From DASTBU01 sp035711845 (GTDB taxonomy: Bacteria > Acidobacteriota > Vicinamibacteria > Vicinamibacterales > 2-12-FULL-66-21), in NCBI GenBank assembly GCA_035711845.1, contig DASTBU010000057.1, positions 24,886-88,885 of the forward strand: a stretch of 64,000 nt of DNA, written 5' to 3'. The notes below the pieces were generated by a model, which saw only the letters and a list, made by a program, of their open reading frames with translations, made no database searches and had not been told where the DNA came from. The position numbers and the translations under genes were made by a program. This document shows positions 44,052 to 53,006 of this stretch, piece by piece (the stretch's first letter is position 1; every line of letters starts with the position of its first letter).

Positions 44052-46246
44052 GCGGTCCTCATGATGTGTGTCCTGTCCGGCACGCGCGCCGGCTCGAAGG
44101 GGATCGAAAAGGCAAATGTGGCGCCAGGCCCATTGTTTCGTTCGACCCAAAGGCGACCGCGGTGTCGCTCGACGATGGAACGGCTCACGGAGAGGCCGAT
44201 GCCCATGCCGCCACTCTTGGTCGTGTAGAACGGCTCGAACAATTTGTCTGTGTTCTCGAGATTGAACCCGACGCCAGCATCGCGGACTGTCACACGGACT
44301 CGATCGCCTTCGTCCCTTTTTGTGCCGACGACCACGTCTCTGGGGCGATCGTCGATGTCGCTCATCGCGTCTGCTGCGTTGAGCAGCAAGTTCAGAATCA
44401 CCTGCTGAAGCTGGACACGGTCACCATTCACTGGCGGAAGATTGTCGGCCAACTCCTGTCGCACAATCACCCGTTTCCGCTGCAGGTCACTGGACGAGAG
44501 CGCAATCACCTCGCGCATGGCCTCGTTCAGGTCCAACGGCTCGGTCGTCGACTCCTTCTTGGTAAAGAGGGGACGCAATCGCGCGATGACCTCCGATGCA
44601 CGACCGCCGTCGCGAATCGTTCGCCGAGCCGTTTCACGCGCCCCGTCGATGTCTGGTGGATCGGCGGCCAGCATTCGCAGAGAGGTATTCGCGTTCGTGA
44701 TGATGCCGGACAGCGGCTGGTTGAGTTCGTGCGCAATCGACGCCGTCAACACTCCGAGGGTTGTGACCCTGGCCACATGCGTGAGCTGCGCTCTGGCCTT
44801 GTCGAGTGCGTCTTCCGACAGCCGGCGCGCCGTAACGTCCTGAACCGCCGCGAGATACTCCAGTTGGCCATCCTCGTCCCGTATCGCGTGAGCGACTGCA
44901 TGCAAGTACTTGATCGAGTGGTCAGGCATCATCAGGCGGTACTGCCATTCGAAATCGCGGACGCCACCTCGCGCCTGGTCAATCATTTTCATTTTCTCGA
45001 CCAGGCTGATGTCTTCCGGATGGACCCGGCAACGGATCGCTTCGAGCGTTACCGGCAGGCCAACCTCGAGCTCGTAGATACGATAGAGCTGCTCCGACCA
45101 CGTGACGTCGTCTGTGGCCACGCGCCAGGAAAAGCTGCCGATTTGACTGAGACGTTGGCTTTCCGCCAGAAATGCCTCGCTGCGCCGCAAAGCTCTCGCG
45201 GCTCGCTTTTGTTCGCTCAAATCGAGGACGAAAGCGACACCTTCGTTTCCACTGCCTTCGAGGAGCGCGCCGCCGAGGAGCACAGGCACTCGGCTGCCGT
45301 CTTTCCGGAAGTACTCCTTCTCGAAGGGTTGAAAGATGCCGCTCGCCGTCAACTCCGCTATCGCCTGTTCGTCGTGGGCACGCCATTCGGCTGGCGTCAG
45401 GTCCGCCCAGCGGACGCGACCCGAGGCCAGATCTTCACGGTCGTATTGCACCGTGTGGAGAAATGCGTCGTTGGCGCCGGTAATGGCCCCTTGGAGATTC
45501 CACATGACAATGCCCACAACATTGGCGTCGACCAGACGCCGGACTTTCGACTCCAGCCCTCTGGCCAACTCACGGACTTCTGCTTCCGCCTTTTCGCGCT
45601 CGGACACCAGGATTCTCAGGTCCTCTATGTGTTTCAGCGCCTGATATGCCGAGGACGCAAACTTGCCTAGAGAGTCCATGATCCGATCGTCTTCGGCGTC
45701 GAACTTGCGACGGTCGCTGTGCATGATTCCCCAGATGGTTCCGACTGCCTCCCCTCCGACGTGAAACGGGACCAGCAGGCATTCTTCGGCTGCCGGAATG
45801 ACTGGCAGGAGATAGGGATAGCGCCGTTCGAAATGCCTGAACAACAGGGTCCGATTTTGATCCAGCACGTCTCCGCAGGGACCGAAATTGCGCGGGGTAC
45901 CTCCTCCCTCGTGCGGATTCCACATGCCGGCAATAGCCGGCCAGTAAAAGCTCTGGCCGCACACGTCCGGCGTCTTGCCGTCCTTCGTCAGCAGGCTCAG
46001 GCCAGCAGAGTCGCACTGCGTAATATCCAGGATCGTTTCAGCGAGCGTTTGAAGGACGGTGCCGGGCGAATCGGTTAATGCGCTCACCAGCTTCACGAGC
46101 GCGCGGTTCTCCTTTTCATAATCAGGCGGACGCGAGGGCCGGCGGTGCAACTCCTCGGTGCAGAGGATCGACTCCAGAGGAGCTGCCGGAAGTGAACCCT
46201 CGATCAGCACATCACTTGTAGTGTCACCAGTTTCCGCCACGTTCAT
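44048..46246 (-). CDS. GAF-PAS-PAS sensor histidine kinase
   Basis: 732 residues, no TM helices, so cytoplasmic. GAF-like domain about 45-205 (LAETILDITQCDSAGLSLLT ... EECLLVPFHVGGEAVGTIWGIMH). Coiled coil, then PAS 1 about 240-360 (VDANVVGIVMWNLQGAITGANDAFL) and PAS 2 about 370-490 (RLSQIGSFSWRVATDDVTWSEQLYRIY, PAS_3 type). HisKA carries the phospho-His in ASIAHELNQPLSGI. The ATPase domain has VILNLLLNAADAM, VRDAGVGF and FYTTKSGGMGIGLS. GAF could sense a small ligand and PAS redox or light. Start: ATG 46246 sits directly on GGAGGA, so the GTG six bases downstream may be used instead. Confidence 0.92.
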   Translation of the reverse strand: MNVAETGDTTSDVLIEGSLPAAPLESILCTEELHRRPSRPPDYEKENRALVKLVSALTDSPGTVLQTLAETILDITQCDSAGLSLLTKDGKTPDVCGQSFYWPAIAGMWNPHEGGGTPRNFGPCGDVLDQNRTLLFRHFERRYPYLLPVIPAAEECLLVPFHVGGEAVGTIWGIMHSDRRKFDAEDDRIMDSLGKFASSAYQALKHIEDLRILVSEREKAEAEVRELARGLESKVRRLVDANVVGIVMWNLQGAITGANDAFLHTVQYDREDLASGRVRWADLTPAEWRAHDEQAIAELTASGIFQPFEKEYFRKDGSRVPVLLGGALLEGSGNEGVAFVLDLSEQKRAARALRRSEAFLAESQRLSQIGSFSWRVATDDVTWSEQLYRIYELEVGLPVTLEAIRCRVHPEDISLVEKMKMIDQARGGVRDFEWQYRLMMPDHSIKYLHAVAHAIRDEDGQLEYLAAVQDVTARRLSEDALDKARAQLTHVARVTTLGVLTASIAHELNQPLSGIITNANTSLRMLAADPPDIDGARETARRTIRDGGRASEVIARLRPLFTKKESTTEPLDLNEAMREVIALSSSDLQRKRVIVRQELADNLPPVNGDRVQLQQVILNLLLNAADAMSDIDDRPRDVVVGTKRDEGDRVRVTVRDAGVGFNLENTDKLFEPFYTTKSGGMGIGLSVSRSIVERHRGRLWVERNNGPGATFAFSIPFEPARVPDRTHIMRTA

Positions 46247-46445
46247 TCCTCCCGCGGCTCGTGCGTTCGTCAAGGGCTCTATTTTGACGCGAGTCGCTGG
46301 CAGAGAATGCGCGCGTGTACAACCCAAGTCCATAAGACCTTGGTATCGGTTGCGGCTGACGGTGAACACCAGCTCAGCTGTGGACCGCGGCCGTGGCCGC
46401 TCACGTCGCGACCCGGCCTTCACGGGACCACTCTGCTGCAGGCTC

Positions 46446-47204
46446 TTATCGCTGCTGAAGTACGGGCTGGCCGAGCCACTCGTGGAAGCGGATCGCGCCG
46501 AGTCGTGCATCTGCAGCAGGAACGAGCGAGCGCTCGCCGAGTTCGGCTCCGAAGTACCGCGCGTGCTGGTCGACGACAACCTCGCGGGGGTCGTTGCGCG
46601 CGCCGAGCGCCAGACGGACCAGCTCATCGAAACGGAACTGTTGGGGGCCGGCCACTTCAACCGTGCCATTCAGCGGCGCGCCGACGGCGACTCTGCCGAC
46701 CGCCTTGGCGACGTCATCAGCCGCCATGGGCTGAATGAGTACGGGGGGCAGCCGAACCGTCGTTCCCTCTGTGGCGTCATCGGCGATGCGCTTGACGAAC
46801 TCGAAGAACTGCGTCGCGTGAACGATCGAGTACGGGATCCCGCCATCCTTGATCAGTGTTTCTTGGGCATTCTTCGCTCTGAGGTAAGGACTGTCAGGGA
46901 TACGCTCGGTTCCCACTACGGACAGCGCGACGTGATGCGTCACACCGGCGGCTGCCGCGTACTTGAGAAGGTTACGCGTGGACGTGGTGAAGAATTCCAT
47001 GACCGCCGACTCCTCGAACGACGGGGAATTCGACACGTCGACGACAACGGACGCGCCTCGAAGAACCCCCGCGAGCCCCTCACCGGTCAGGGTGTTGACG
47101 CCGGTGTCTGGCGACGCCGGCACGGCCTCATGGCCGTGTTCTCTCAGCTCGGCCACGAGCTTCGATCCGATGAGCCCGGTGCCGCCAATGATGACGAGTT
47201 TCAT
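46446..47204 (-). CDS. NmrA/SDR-like NAD(P)-binding protein
   Basis: 252 residues of the atypical SDR type. MKLVIIGGTGLIGSKLVAEL gives the dinucleotide-binding GxxGxxG, followed by VVVDVSNSPSFEESAVMEFF and HHVALSVVGTERIPDSPYLRAKNAQETLI (the Y..K region of the extended fold), IVHATQFFEFV and a C-terminal substrate half. It resembles the SDR_a5/NmrA-type reductases, often sensors or quinone/lignin reductases. GGAAAGGAAC upstream fixes the start at 47204. It sits alone between the sensor kinase and an HD protein. Confidence 0.87.
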   Translation of the reverse strand: MKLVIIGGTGLIGSKLVAELREHGHEAVPASPDTGVNTLTGEGLAGVLRGASVVVDVSNSPSFEESAVMEFFTTSTRNLLKYAAAAGVTHHVALSVVGTERIPDSPYLRAKNAQETLIKDGGIPYSIVHATQFFEFVKRIADDATEGTTVRLPPVLIQPMAADDVAKAVGRVAVGAPLNGTVEVAGPQQFRFDELVRLALGARNDPREVVVDQHARYFGAELGERSLVPAADARLGAIRFHEWLGQPVLQQR

Positions 47205-47299
47205 GATCGATGTTCCTTTCCGTATTGATCCGCGGCGAAACGACCTGAGAGGAAGACCCCAGGTGGGACGACGTGAGACCTCGCCACCAGGTCGCAACG

Positions 47300-48010
47300 C
47301 TATTCATCGAACGGAGCGTTTATCAGCAAATCGACGGTTGACACGGTTGTGTAGCCGGGCACGAAGCGCTCGCCGAAGTCACGGAGAAAGTTGTCGTAAC
47401 TGGTCTCTGGTCTGGCCATGACGAGGCGACAGCACGCCTCGCTGAATCTGTCCTTCATCCTCGAGCGGGGAAATGCACTGAGGATGCGATTCACATCAGC
47501 TCTCTGGAGGGCGTCGAGGCCGAAGCCGCCATAGTCGAGTCCGATGCCCATCGTGCCAACCGCCACCTCCGGCTCCTTGTGAAGCGCGAGCGATGGCGTC
47601 GAGTTGAGCGCAACCAAATCCCAGATGAGTTGCGTGCGGCGATCCGACAGCCCCCGGCCCGTGACGAACGATACAGCCGCGTCGGCACCGTTCACCTCGA
47701 AGCGGTTGGGGCCCGACACACCCGCGGTGAGGCCGATGTCGTGGAGTATCGTGCCAATCGCGACGACCTCGCGGTCGTAATCGATGCCCTTCGTGCGGCC
47801 AATTGCTTCGGCGAACAGCCACGAACGCATGGCGTGATTGAATAGATACGGTTCGGAGAGCCGGTGCGCGTACTCGATCGCCGCCGTGATGAGCGGGCTG
47901 TCGGGCAGGGCGACGCCTGCAAGCAGTCGAGTTCCTGTCGCGTTCCGATTGACGGAGGCCTTCGCCGACGCCATCCCCCCCTGTCTGTCGCTGACTGTTT
48001 GATCATTCAC
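47300..48010 (-). CDS. HD-domain phosphohydrolase-like protein
   Basis: 236 residues. An HD domain covers about 45-170: YLFNHAMRSWLFAEAIG (first His), then GTILHDIGLT (the HD pair) and later acidic residues in NSTPSLALHKEPEV. The C-terminal part SYDNFLRDFGERFVPGY is as in cyanamide-hydratase-like HD proteins. The metal-dependent activity and substrate are unknown. AGGAGG about nine bases before the ATG at 48010 fixes the start. A second, only distantly similar HD gene lies at 49708-50301, with the chloroperoxidase-like gene between them. Confidence 0.85.
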   Translation of the reverse strand: MNDQTVSDRQGGMASAKASVNRNATGTRLLAGVALPDSPLITAAIEYAHRLSEPYLFNHAMRSWLFAEAIGRTKGIDYDREVVAIGTILHDIGLTAGVSGPNRFEVNGADAAVSFVTGRGLSDRRTQLIWDLVALNSTPSLALHKEPEVAVGTMGIGLDYGGFGLDALQRADVNRILSAFPRSRMKDRFSEACCRLVMARPETSYDNFLRDFGERFVPGYTTVSTVDLLINAPFDE

Positions 48011-48012
48011 CG

Positions 48013-48093
48013 GACCCCTCCTTGCTTGGTGCTGCCGAGCTGCTGGGGATCAACCCGACGCTCTTCCGTCGCGTCGTCCTCAGGATTGCACTG
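48013..48093 (+). pseudogene. Relic of a Fis-type HTH (sigma54-activator C-terminus)
   Basis: The plus frame reads PDPSLLGAAELLGINPTLFRRVV. The string GAAELLGINPTTLxxR is the DNA-binding end of NtrC-type activators. Here it lacks the rest of the protein and the true end, and it overlaps the promoter side of the HD gene. Short, so uncertain. Confidence 0.4.
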
Positions 48094-48721
48094 CCGAGGT
48101 TTTCGCGATCGCGGCGGGGGGCTCCCGCTACCCGCGGTGCCCTCTACCCTCGTCGGCGATGTCGCCTACGTTGTCCGGATCGAGACTCTCCGAGCGACCC
48201 CACTCGTCATCGACAGGTCCACGAAGGCGATATCCGCGCTCGATCGAGCTTTCGGTCTGTGGCCCAGGCTCGTCAACGCCTCCCCAGCCAAACTCCTTCC
48301 AGAGACCGCGAACCTGTGCTGCCTGTCGTCGAATGCCATCTATCTCCTGGCCTACCGAGTCGCCAACCAGAACGCCGCTCGAGATGCGCTGCGCGAGGGT
48401 GCCCATATCGCATTCCGTCGGGCCTACAGACCGCACTGGCCTCTGTTCCGTGACACTCGAGTCGTCTTTGCGCCGCGCCGAGAGAAGCCAAGCGCACACA
48501 AACGACTCACTCTCATTTCGCGACGGCTGCATCGAATCGACCGACGTCCCCCACGGCTGTCACATCGCGACGTGATGCCCGGTCTTTGCTCGCACAAGGG
48601 AGTCGCGCGCCGAGCGCGTCGAGTGCACGTGATTCCATTGGCACCCTTCGACAGGCTCCCGTCGACCGCACGGGCTGCCGGCAATCCCGCTTTCGAGGCG
48701 CAGCATTCAGGGGAGGCACAT
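48094..48721. other. Intergenic region, no gene seen
   Basis: About 630 bases. Frames are open on both strands because of high GC, but none has a start with a ribosome site or recognisable folds. GGGAGG at its right end serves the hydrolase gene. Confidence 0.45.
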
Positions 48722-49594
48722 ATGAGCACGATCACAACGAAAGACGGTGCGACGATCTACTACAAGGACTGGGGCAAGGGACCGGTCGTCACTCTCTCGC
48801 ACGGATGGCCGCTGAACGCCGATATGTGGGACGGCCAGATGCTGTTCCTCGCACAGCATGGCTTCCGTGTCGTGGCGCACGATCGTCGCGGCCATGGCCG
48901 ATCCAGCCAGGCTTGGTCCGGGAACGACATGGACGGGTATGCCGACGATCTGGCAGCCGTGATCGAGGCCTTGGATCTCAAGGACATCACGATGGTGGGC
49001 CATTCGACTGGCGGCGGAGAAGTCGCGCGCTATATCGGACGCTACGGCACGAAGCGCGTGGCGAGGGCGGTCCTCGTCGCCGCCGTGCCGCCCATCATGT
49101 TGAAATCGGCGGCTAATCCGGAGGGACTGCCCATCGAGCTCTTCGACAGCTTGCGAAGCGCCCTGGTGAGGGACCGCTCGCAGGCTTACAAAGACTTCGC
49201 TCCCATGTTCTACGGCGCCAACAGACCTGATGCGCAGGTATCCCAGGGCACGCTGGATCAGTTCTGGCTCTGGAGCATGCAGGCCGGCCTCAAGAACGCA
49301 TACGACAGCATCAAGGCCTTTTCCGAGACCGACTTCACCGACGACCTCAGGAAGTTCGATATCCCGACCCTGGTCATGCACGGTGAGGACGACCAGATCG
49401 TGCCTGTCAAGAATTCAGCGAAGAAGTCAGCACAGCTGATCAAGGGGGCCGTGGAGATCTACTACCCGGGCCTGCCGCACGGGCTCACCGCCACGCACGC
49501 CGACCTCGTCAACCGCGACCTGCTTGCGTTCTGCCAGCACGGCCAAACGGCAGGTCGCCTAGAGGCCTTGACCGGCTCGATTCGGGGTTCTTGA
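48722..49594 (+). CDS. Alpha/beta hydrolase, non-heme chloroperoxidase-like
   Basis: 290 residues. The fold is complete: KDGATIYYKDWGKGPVVTLSHGWPL (oxyanion HGW), nucleophile Ser in VGHSTGGGEVARYIGRYG, Asp in LVMHGEDDQIVP, and His in YPGLPHGLTATHAD. It closely follows the cofactor-free haloperoxidase/arylesterase family of about 275 residues. About 18 residues after the normal end (DLLAFCQHG) form an unusual tail (QTAGRLEALTGSIRGS), probably readthrough of a lost stop. GGGAGG precedes the ATG. It is probably an esterase or perhydrolase in practice. Confidence 0.93.
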   Translation: MSTITTKDGATIYYKDWGKGPVVTLSHGWPLNADMWDGQMLFLAQHGFRVVAHDRRGHGRSSQAWSGNDMDGYADDLAAVIEALDLKDITMVGHSTGGGEVARYIGRYGTKRVARAVLVAAVPPIMLKSAANPEGLPIELFDSLRSALVRDRSQAYKDFAPMFYGANRPDAQVSQGTLDQFWLWSMQAGLKNAYDSIKAFSETDFTDDLRKFDIPTLVMHGEDDQIVPVKNSAKKSAQLIKGAVEIYYPGLPHGLTATHADLVNRDLLAFCQHGQTAGRLEALTGSIRGS

Positions 49595-49707
49595 GTCAGT
49601 TTTTCGGTCAAGGCCGTCTGCGCGCCTGCCCCGCCGAAGCACAAGAGCGCGAAGGCGGGTCGGCGCGGCGTTGTCAAGGAATGCCGCCGGCTTTGAGTTC
49701 GTGAGCC

Positions 49708-50301
49708 TCACCACTTGAGCATCGGCAGAGGTGTGAGCGGGTGCTTCCAGAATCGATCAATCGTCAGCTCAACGAGCCGCCGATGGAACCCTGCATTCGG
49801 CCACCTGGCGAAGACGGCCGCGATGCACGTGCGCGGGAGGCCGAACCTTCGTAACCCGCGCGTGACGTCGATCCAATCTGCGCGGCGAAACGACTCAACC
49901 AGCAACTGGGGATTTGCGCGCGAGGGCGTGACCTTATGGTGATCCACGAGCATCGCCTCGATCTCGGGGATCCAGTCCGCCATCCCTCGAGCGGCGAGGT
50001 GCTCGCGCGCGATCGCGACTGATGGAGCGATGTAGTCGAACGTATTGTTCGTCCAGATCCCGAGGTCGTGGAAGACCGCCGCGACAGCTATCTTCTCGAG
50101 CTCGACGCGGCTGTCTCCTACGATCGCGAGGCACAGATTCACAATCCGGTATACGTGGTTCCGATACGCGATGAGGTCGTGCCCCAACTCCGGCGCGTGA
50201 TCGTCCAGAACCTCTTCGACGGTCGGAAGGCTTGTTACCAGGCCGGCGTAATCGGCGTACTGCACCACAGCCGTCGAGCTCCAACAACGCACTGCTCGCA
50301 A
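49708..50301 (-). CDS. HD-domain protein
   Basis: 197 residues. HD motif: YRNHVYRIVNLCLAIVGD (first His), AVFHDLGIW (HD pair), AMLVDHHKVTP and a later Asp in SFRRADWIDVTRG. The family is annotated as HD-domain phosphohydrolases without known substrate. The start is uncertain: GTG at 50301 gives this length and another GTG lies at 50268; neither has a clear ribosome site. It converges on the chloroperoxidase-like gene and diverges from the second hydrolase. Confidence 0.78.
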   Translation of the reverse strand: MRAVRCWSSTAVVQYADYAGLVTSLPTVEEVLDDHAPELGHDLIAYRNHVYRIVNLCLAIVGDSRVELEKIAVAAVFHDLGIWTNNTFDYIAPSVAIAREHLAARGMADWIPEIEAMLVDHHKVTPSRANPQLLVESFRRADWIDVTRGLRRFGLPRTCIAAVFARWPNAGFHRRLVELTIDRFWKHPLTPLPMLKW

Positions 50302-50435
50302 CGAAGACCGGGCGATGCGTCGAAATGTGACACGTGCGCATGGGGGAACGTCGTCACATCACGACGCGCTGGCCGGTCCTAGCCAGCACGAACGCCCCAC
50401 TGACGTCCTGCTGTCACGAGAGCGAGGAGAAGGAA

Positions 50436-51296
50436 ATGACCATCGCGACCACCGAATCGACCATTACTGACCATGAAGCAGCACAGGTCGAGCGCGCCAA
50501 CGCCACGAAAGCCACACCCGTTGTCTTCGTTCACGGGCTCTGGCTCCTGCCTTCGAGCTGGGACCGCTGGGTGACGCTGTTCCAGGAAGCCGGCTACGTG
50601 GGCGTGACCCCGGGCTGGCCCGACGATCCCGCGACGGTCGCCGAGGCCAGGGAGCACCCTGAGGTGTTCGCCGGCAAGGGGATCCGCGAGATCGCCGACT
50701 ACGAGGAGGCGATCATTCGCCGCCTGGATCGGAAGCCGGTGATCATCGGCCACTCTTTCGGGGGCCTGTTGACCATGATTCTCGCGGGGCGCGGGCTTGC
50801 CGCCGCGTCGGTCGCAATCAGCCCTGCTCCGTTTCGCGGCGTGCTCCCGCTGCCGATCGCGGCGCTGCGCACGGCGGGCGTCGCCCTGCGCAACCCCGCG
50901 AACTGGAACCGCGCGGTCCCGCTCAGCTACGAGCAGTTCCGCTACAGCTTCGCGAACGCGGTCGGCGAGGATGAGGCAAAAGAACTGTACCTCGGCTACT
51001 CCGTCCCGGGTGCCGGCGAGCCACTCTTCCAGGCGGCGTCCGCGAACGTCAACCCGTGGTCAGAGGCGAAGGTCAACACGACGAATCCGGAGCGGGGTCC
51101 GATGCTGATCGTCTCGGCCGACTCGGATCATACGGTCCCCTGGGCGATCGCGAACGCGGCTTACAAAAAGCAGAAGCGCAATGCCGGCGTGACCGAGATC
51201 GTCAAGATTACGGGACGCGGGCACGCGCTGACGATCGACGCCGGCTGGCGGGAGGTCGCCCAGAAGGCGCTCGAGTTCGTCAAGCGGTTCGCATAA
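50436..51296 (+). CDS. Alpha/beta hydrolase
   Basis: 286 residues. ATPVVFVHGLWLLPSSWDRW (oxyanion strand), nucleophile Ser in PVIIGHSFGGLLTMILAG, Asp in LIVSADSDHTVPW, and His in ITGRGHALTIDAGW. The long cap between (residues ~140-210) has PAPFRGVLPLPIAALRTAGVAL. Similar proteins occur in soil bacteria as unclassified esterases. AGGAGAAGG upstream fixes the start. N-terminal residues 1-20 are Thr/Glu-rich and likely disordered; no signal peptide. Confidence 0.9.
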   Translation: MTIATTESTITDHEAAQVERANATKATPVVFVHGLWLLPSSWDRWVTLFQEAGYVGVTPGWPDDPATVAEAREHPEVFAGKGIREIADYEEAIIRRLDRKPVIIGHSFGGLLTMILAGRGLAAASVAISPAPFRGVLPLPIAALRTAGVALRNPANWNRAVPLSYEQFRYSFANAVGEDEAKELYLGYSVPGAGEPLFQAASANVNPWSEAKVNTTNPERGPMLIVSADSDHTVPWAIANAAYKKQKRNAGVTEIVKITGRGHALTIDAGWREVAQKALEFVKRFA

Positions 51297-51377
51297 ACCC
51301 CATCTCACGCCAGCCGCAATTCGAAGACCACCGCGCTCATTTTGCGCGCGGTGGCCCAGCCGCACCGATGCCAGCAC

Positions 51378-51770
51378 CTACCAGCGCTTCAGCTGCGTGA
51401 CCTGAATGAGGTTGCCACAGGTGTCGTTCAGCATGGTGATCGTGGAGGCGGTCACGTCAGTCGGCGGCATCGTGAACGCGGCGCCACGCGCTTTCATGCG
51501 CTCGTAGTCGGCCTGCACGTCGTCGGTGAAGAACATGGCCGCGGGCTGGCTTTGCTGAAACAGCGCCTGCTGGTAGGCTTTGGCCGCGGGCTTATCGTTG
51601 AGCGCCAGCTGCAGCTCCGTACCGTCCGGGTCCTCTGGTGAGGCCACCGTGAGCCAGCGAAACGGCCCCTGGCTGAAGTCGGCCTTCTTCACGAAGCCCA
51701 GGACGTCCGTATAGAAGCGCAGGGCCTTCTCCTGGTCGTCGACGTGCACGGTGGTCAGTTTGATTTTCAT
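51378..51770 (-). CDS. VOC-family protein
   Basis: 130 residues, complete VOC fold: KLTTVHVDDQEKALRFYTDVLGF, FRWLTVASPEDPDGTELQLAL, MFFTDDVQADYERMKARGAAFTM, ITMLNDTCGNLIQVTQLKRW. Similar to the bleomycin-resistance/extradiol group. The usual metal residues are only partly kept (His8, Glu in TELQ, but Gln in LIQV). AGGAGGG precedes the ATG at 51770. It diverges from an ECF41 sigma gene, a pairing often seen, so it may be in that sigma factor's regulon. Confidence 0.9.
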   Translation of the reverse strand: MKIKLTTVHVDDQEKALRFYTDVLGFVKKADFSQGPFRWLTVASPEDPDGTELQLALNDKPAAKAYQQALFQQSQPAAMFFTDDVQADYERMKARGAAFTMPPTDVTASTITMLNDTCGNLIQVTQLKRW

Positions 51771-51903
51771 CGTTCCCTCCTGATGCCTGCCCGCCGAAGC
51801 CGCGGCGAAGGCGGATCACTTTCGCGGCACTGCCGCTTCGCGTCACATTGTTAGCCGTTCGTCCGTCAACGCTATGACGGAAGGCGACGAGGAAGTGTGA
51901 CCG

Positions 51904-52770
51904 ATGAATGAACGCGATTACCTGGCCGAGCGATTCGAAGAGCATCGACCTCACCTGCGCGCCGTGGCGTACCGGATGCTCGGCTCGTTGGGCGAGGTGG
52001 ACGACGCCGTTCAGGAAGCGTGGCTGAGGCTCAGTCGAGCCGATGCCACGGGCATCGACAATCTTGGGGGGTGGCTGACCACGGTCGTCGCACGCGTGTG
52101 CCTCGACATGCTGCGGTCGCGCCAATCCCGGCGCGAGGAGCCCTTCACCCCTGATGCGCCGGAGCCGATCGCGACCGGCACGCCCGGGAGCAGCCCCGAG
52201 CATGAAGCGCTCCTCGCGGATTCGGTCGGGCTCGCGCTGCTCGTCGTGCTCGACCGGCTGACGCCGGCGGAACGCCTCGCCTTCGTGCTGCACGACATGT
52301 TCGCCGTGCCGTTCGAGGAGATCGCGCCGATCGTCGGCCGTTCCGCGGAAGCGGCGCGGCAGCTCGCCAGCCGCGCGCGGCGGCGCGTGCGCGGCGGCGG
52401 GGCGCCCGACCCCGACCTCGTCCGGCAGCGCGAGGTCGTCGAGGCGTTTATCGCGGCGTTACGCGCCGGCGACTTCGAGGGTCTGCTCGCCGTCCTCGAT
52501 CCGGATCTCGTGGTTCGCGCGGATATCTCCGGCGCGCCGACCGAGGTTCGAGGTGCGGCCGTCTGGGCGAAGGGGGCCGTCGCCTACGGGCACCTCGCGC
52601 AGCTCACGCGCCCAGCGCTTCTGGATGGGGCCATCGGCGTCGTGCTGGCGCCGCGAGGACGATTGGTCAGAGCACTCCGGTTCACAGTCGCGAACGGCAG
52701 GATCACCGAGATCGAGGTCATCGGCAATCCGGCGCGGCTCGGCGAGCTCGACGTGTCGATCGTCGACTGA
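51904..52770 (+). CDS. ECF41-family sigma factor with SnoaL-like domain
   Basis: 288 residues. Sigma2 (about 5-80: RFEEHRPHLRAVAYRMLGSLGEVDDAVQEAWLRLSR, NLGGWLTTVVARVCLDMLRSR), sigma4 (about 110-165: LTPAERLAFVLHDMFAVPFEEIAPIVGRSAEAARQLASRARRRV) and a complete SnoaL-like domain (about 175-285: VVEAFIAALRAGDFEGLLAVLDPDLVV ... ITEIEVIGNPARLGELDV). In ECF41 proteins this domain replaces a separate anti-sigma factor. Compare with the gene at 41796-42557, where it is broken. No Shine-Dalgarno is obvious before 51904. Confidence 0.93.
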   Translation: MNERDYLAERFEEHRPHLRAVAYRMLGSLGEVDDAVQEAWLRLSRADATGIDNLGGWLTTVVARVCLDMLRSRQSRREEPFTPDAPEPIATGTPGSSPEHEALLADSVGLALLVVLDRLTPAERLAFVLHDMFAVPFEEIAPIVGRSAEAARQLASRARRRVRGGGAPDPDLVRQREVVEAFIAALRAGDFEGLLAVLDPDLVVRADISGAPTEVRGAAVWAKGAVAYGHLAQLTRPALLDGAIGVVLAPRGRLVRALRFTVANGRITEIEVIGNPARLGELDVSIVD

Positions 52771-53006
52771 GATCTCTCGATCGACGTGCTCGGTCATCTC
52801 GCCGTCGCGCCCACCGCGCGTTGTGTGTTCGCTATCGCCGATCCCAGGAACGACCCCATCGGGCCCCAGCTCGAAGTGGAGAGCACGCGAGGGCGTCGTG
52901 TGGTCACGACGTACGAGAGCTCCGCATCGGTAATGGACCGTCGCCCGTCTTGGTCATCGAGGTCGCGTTGGAACACCTCGGCTGAGCGGTATCATCGCTT
53001 GTCCTC

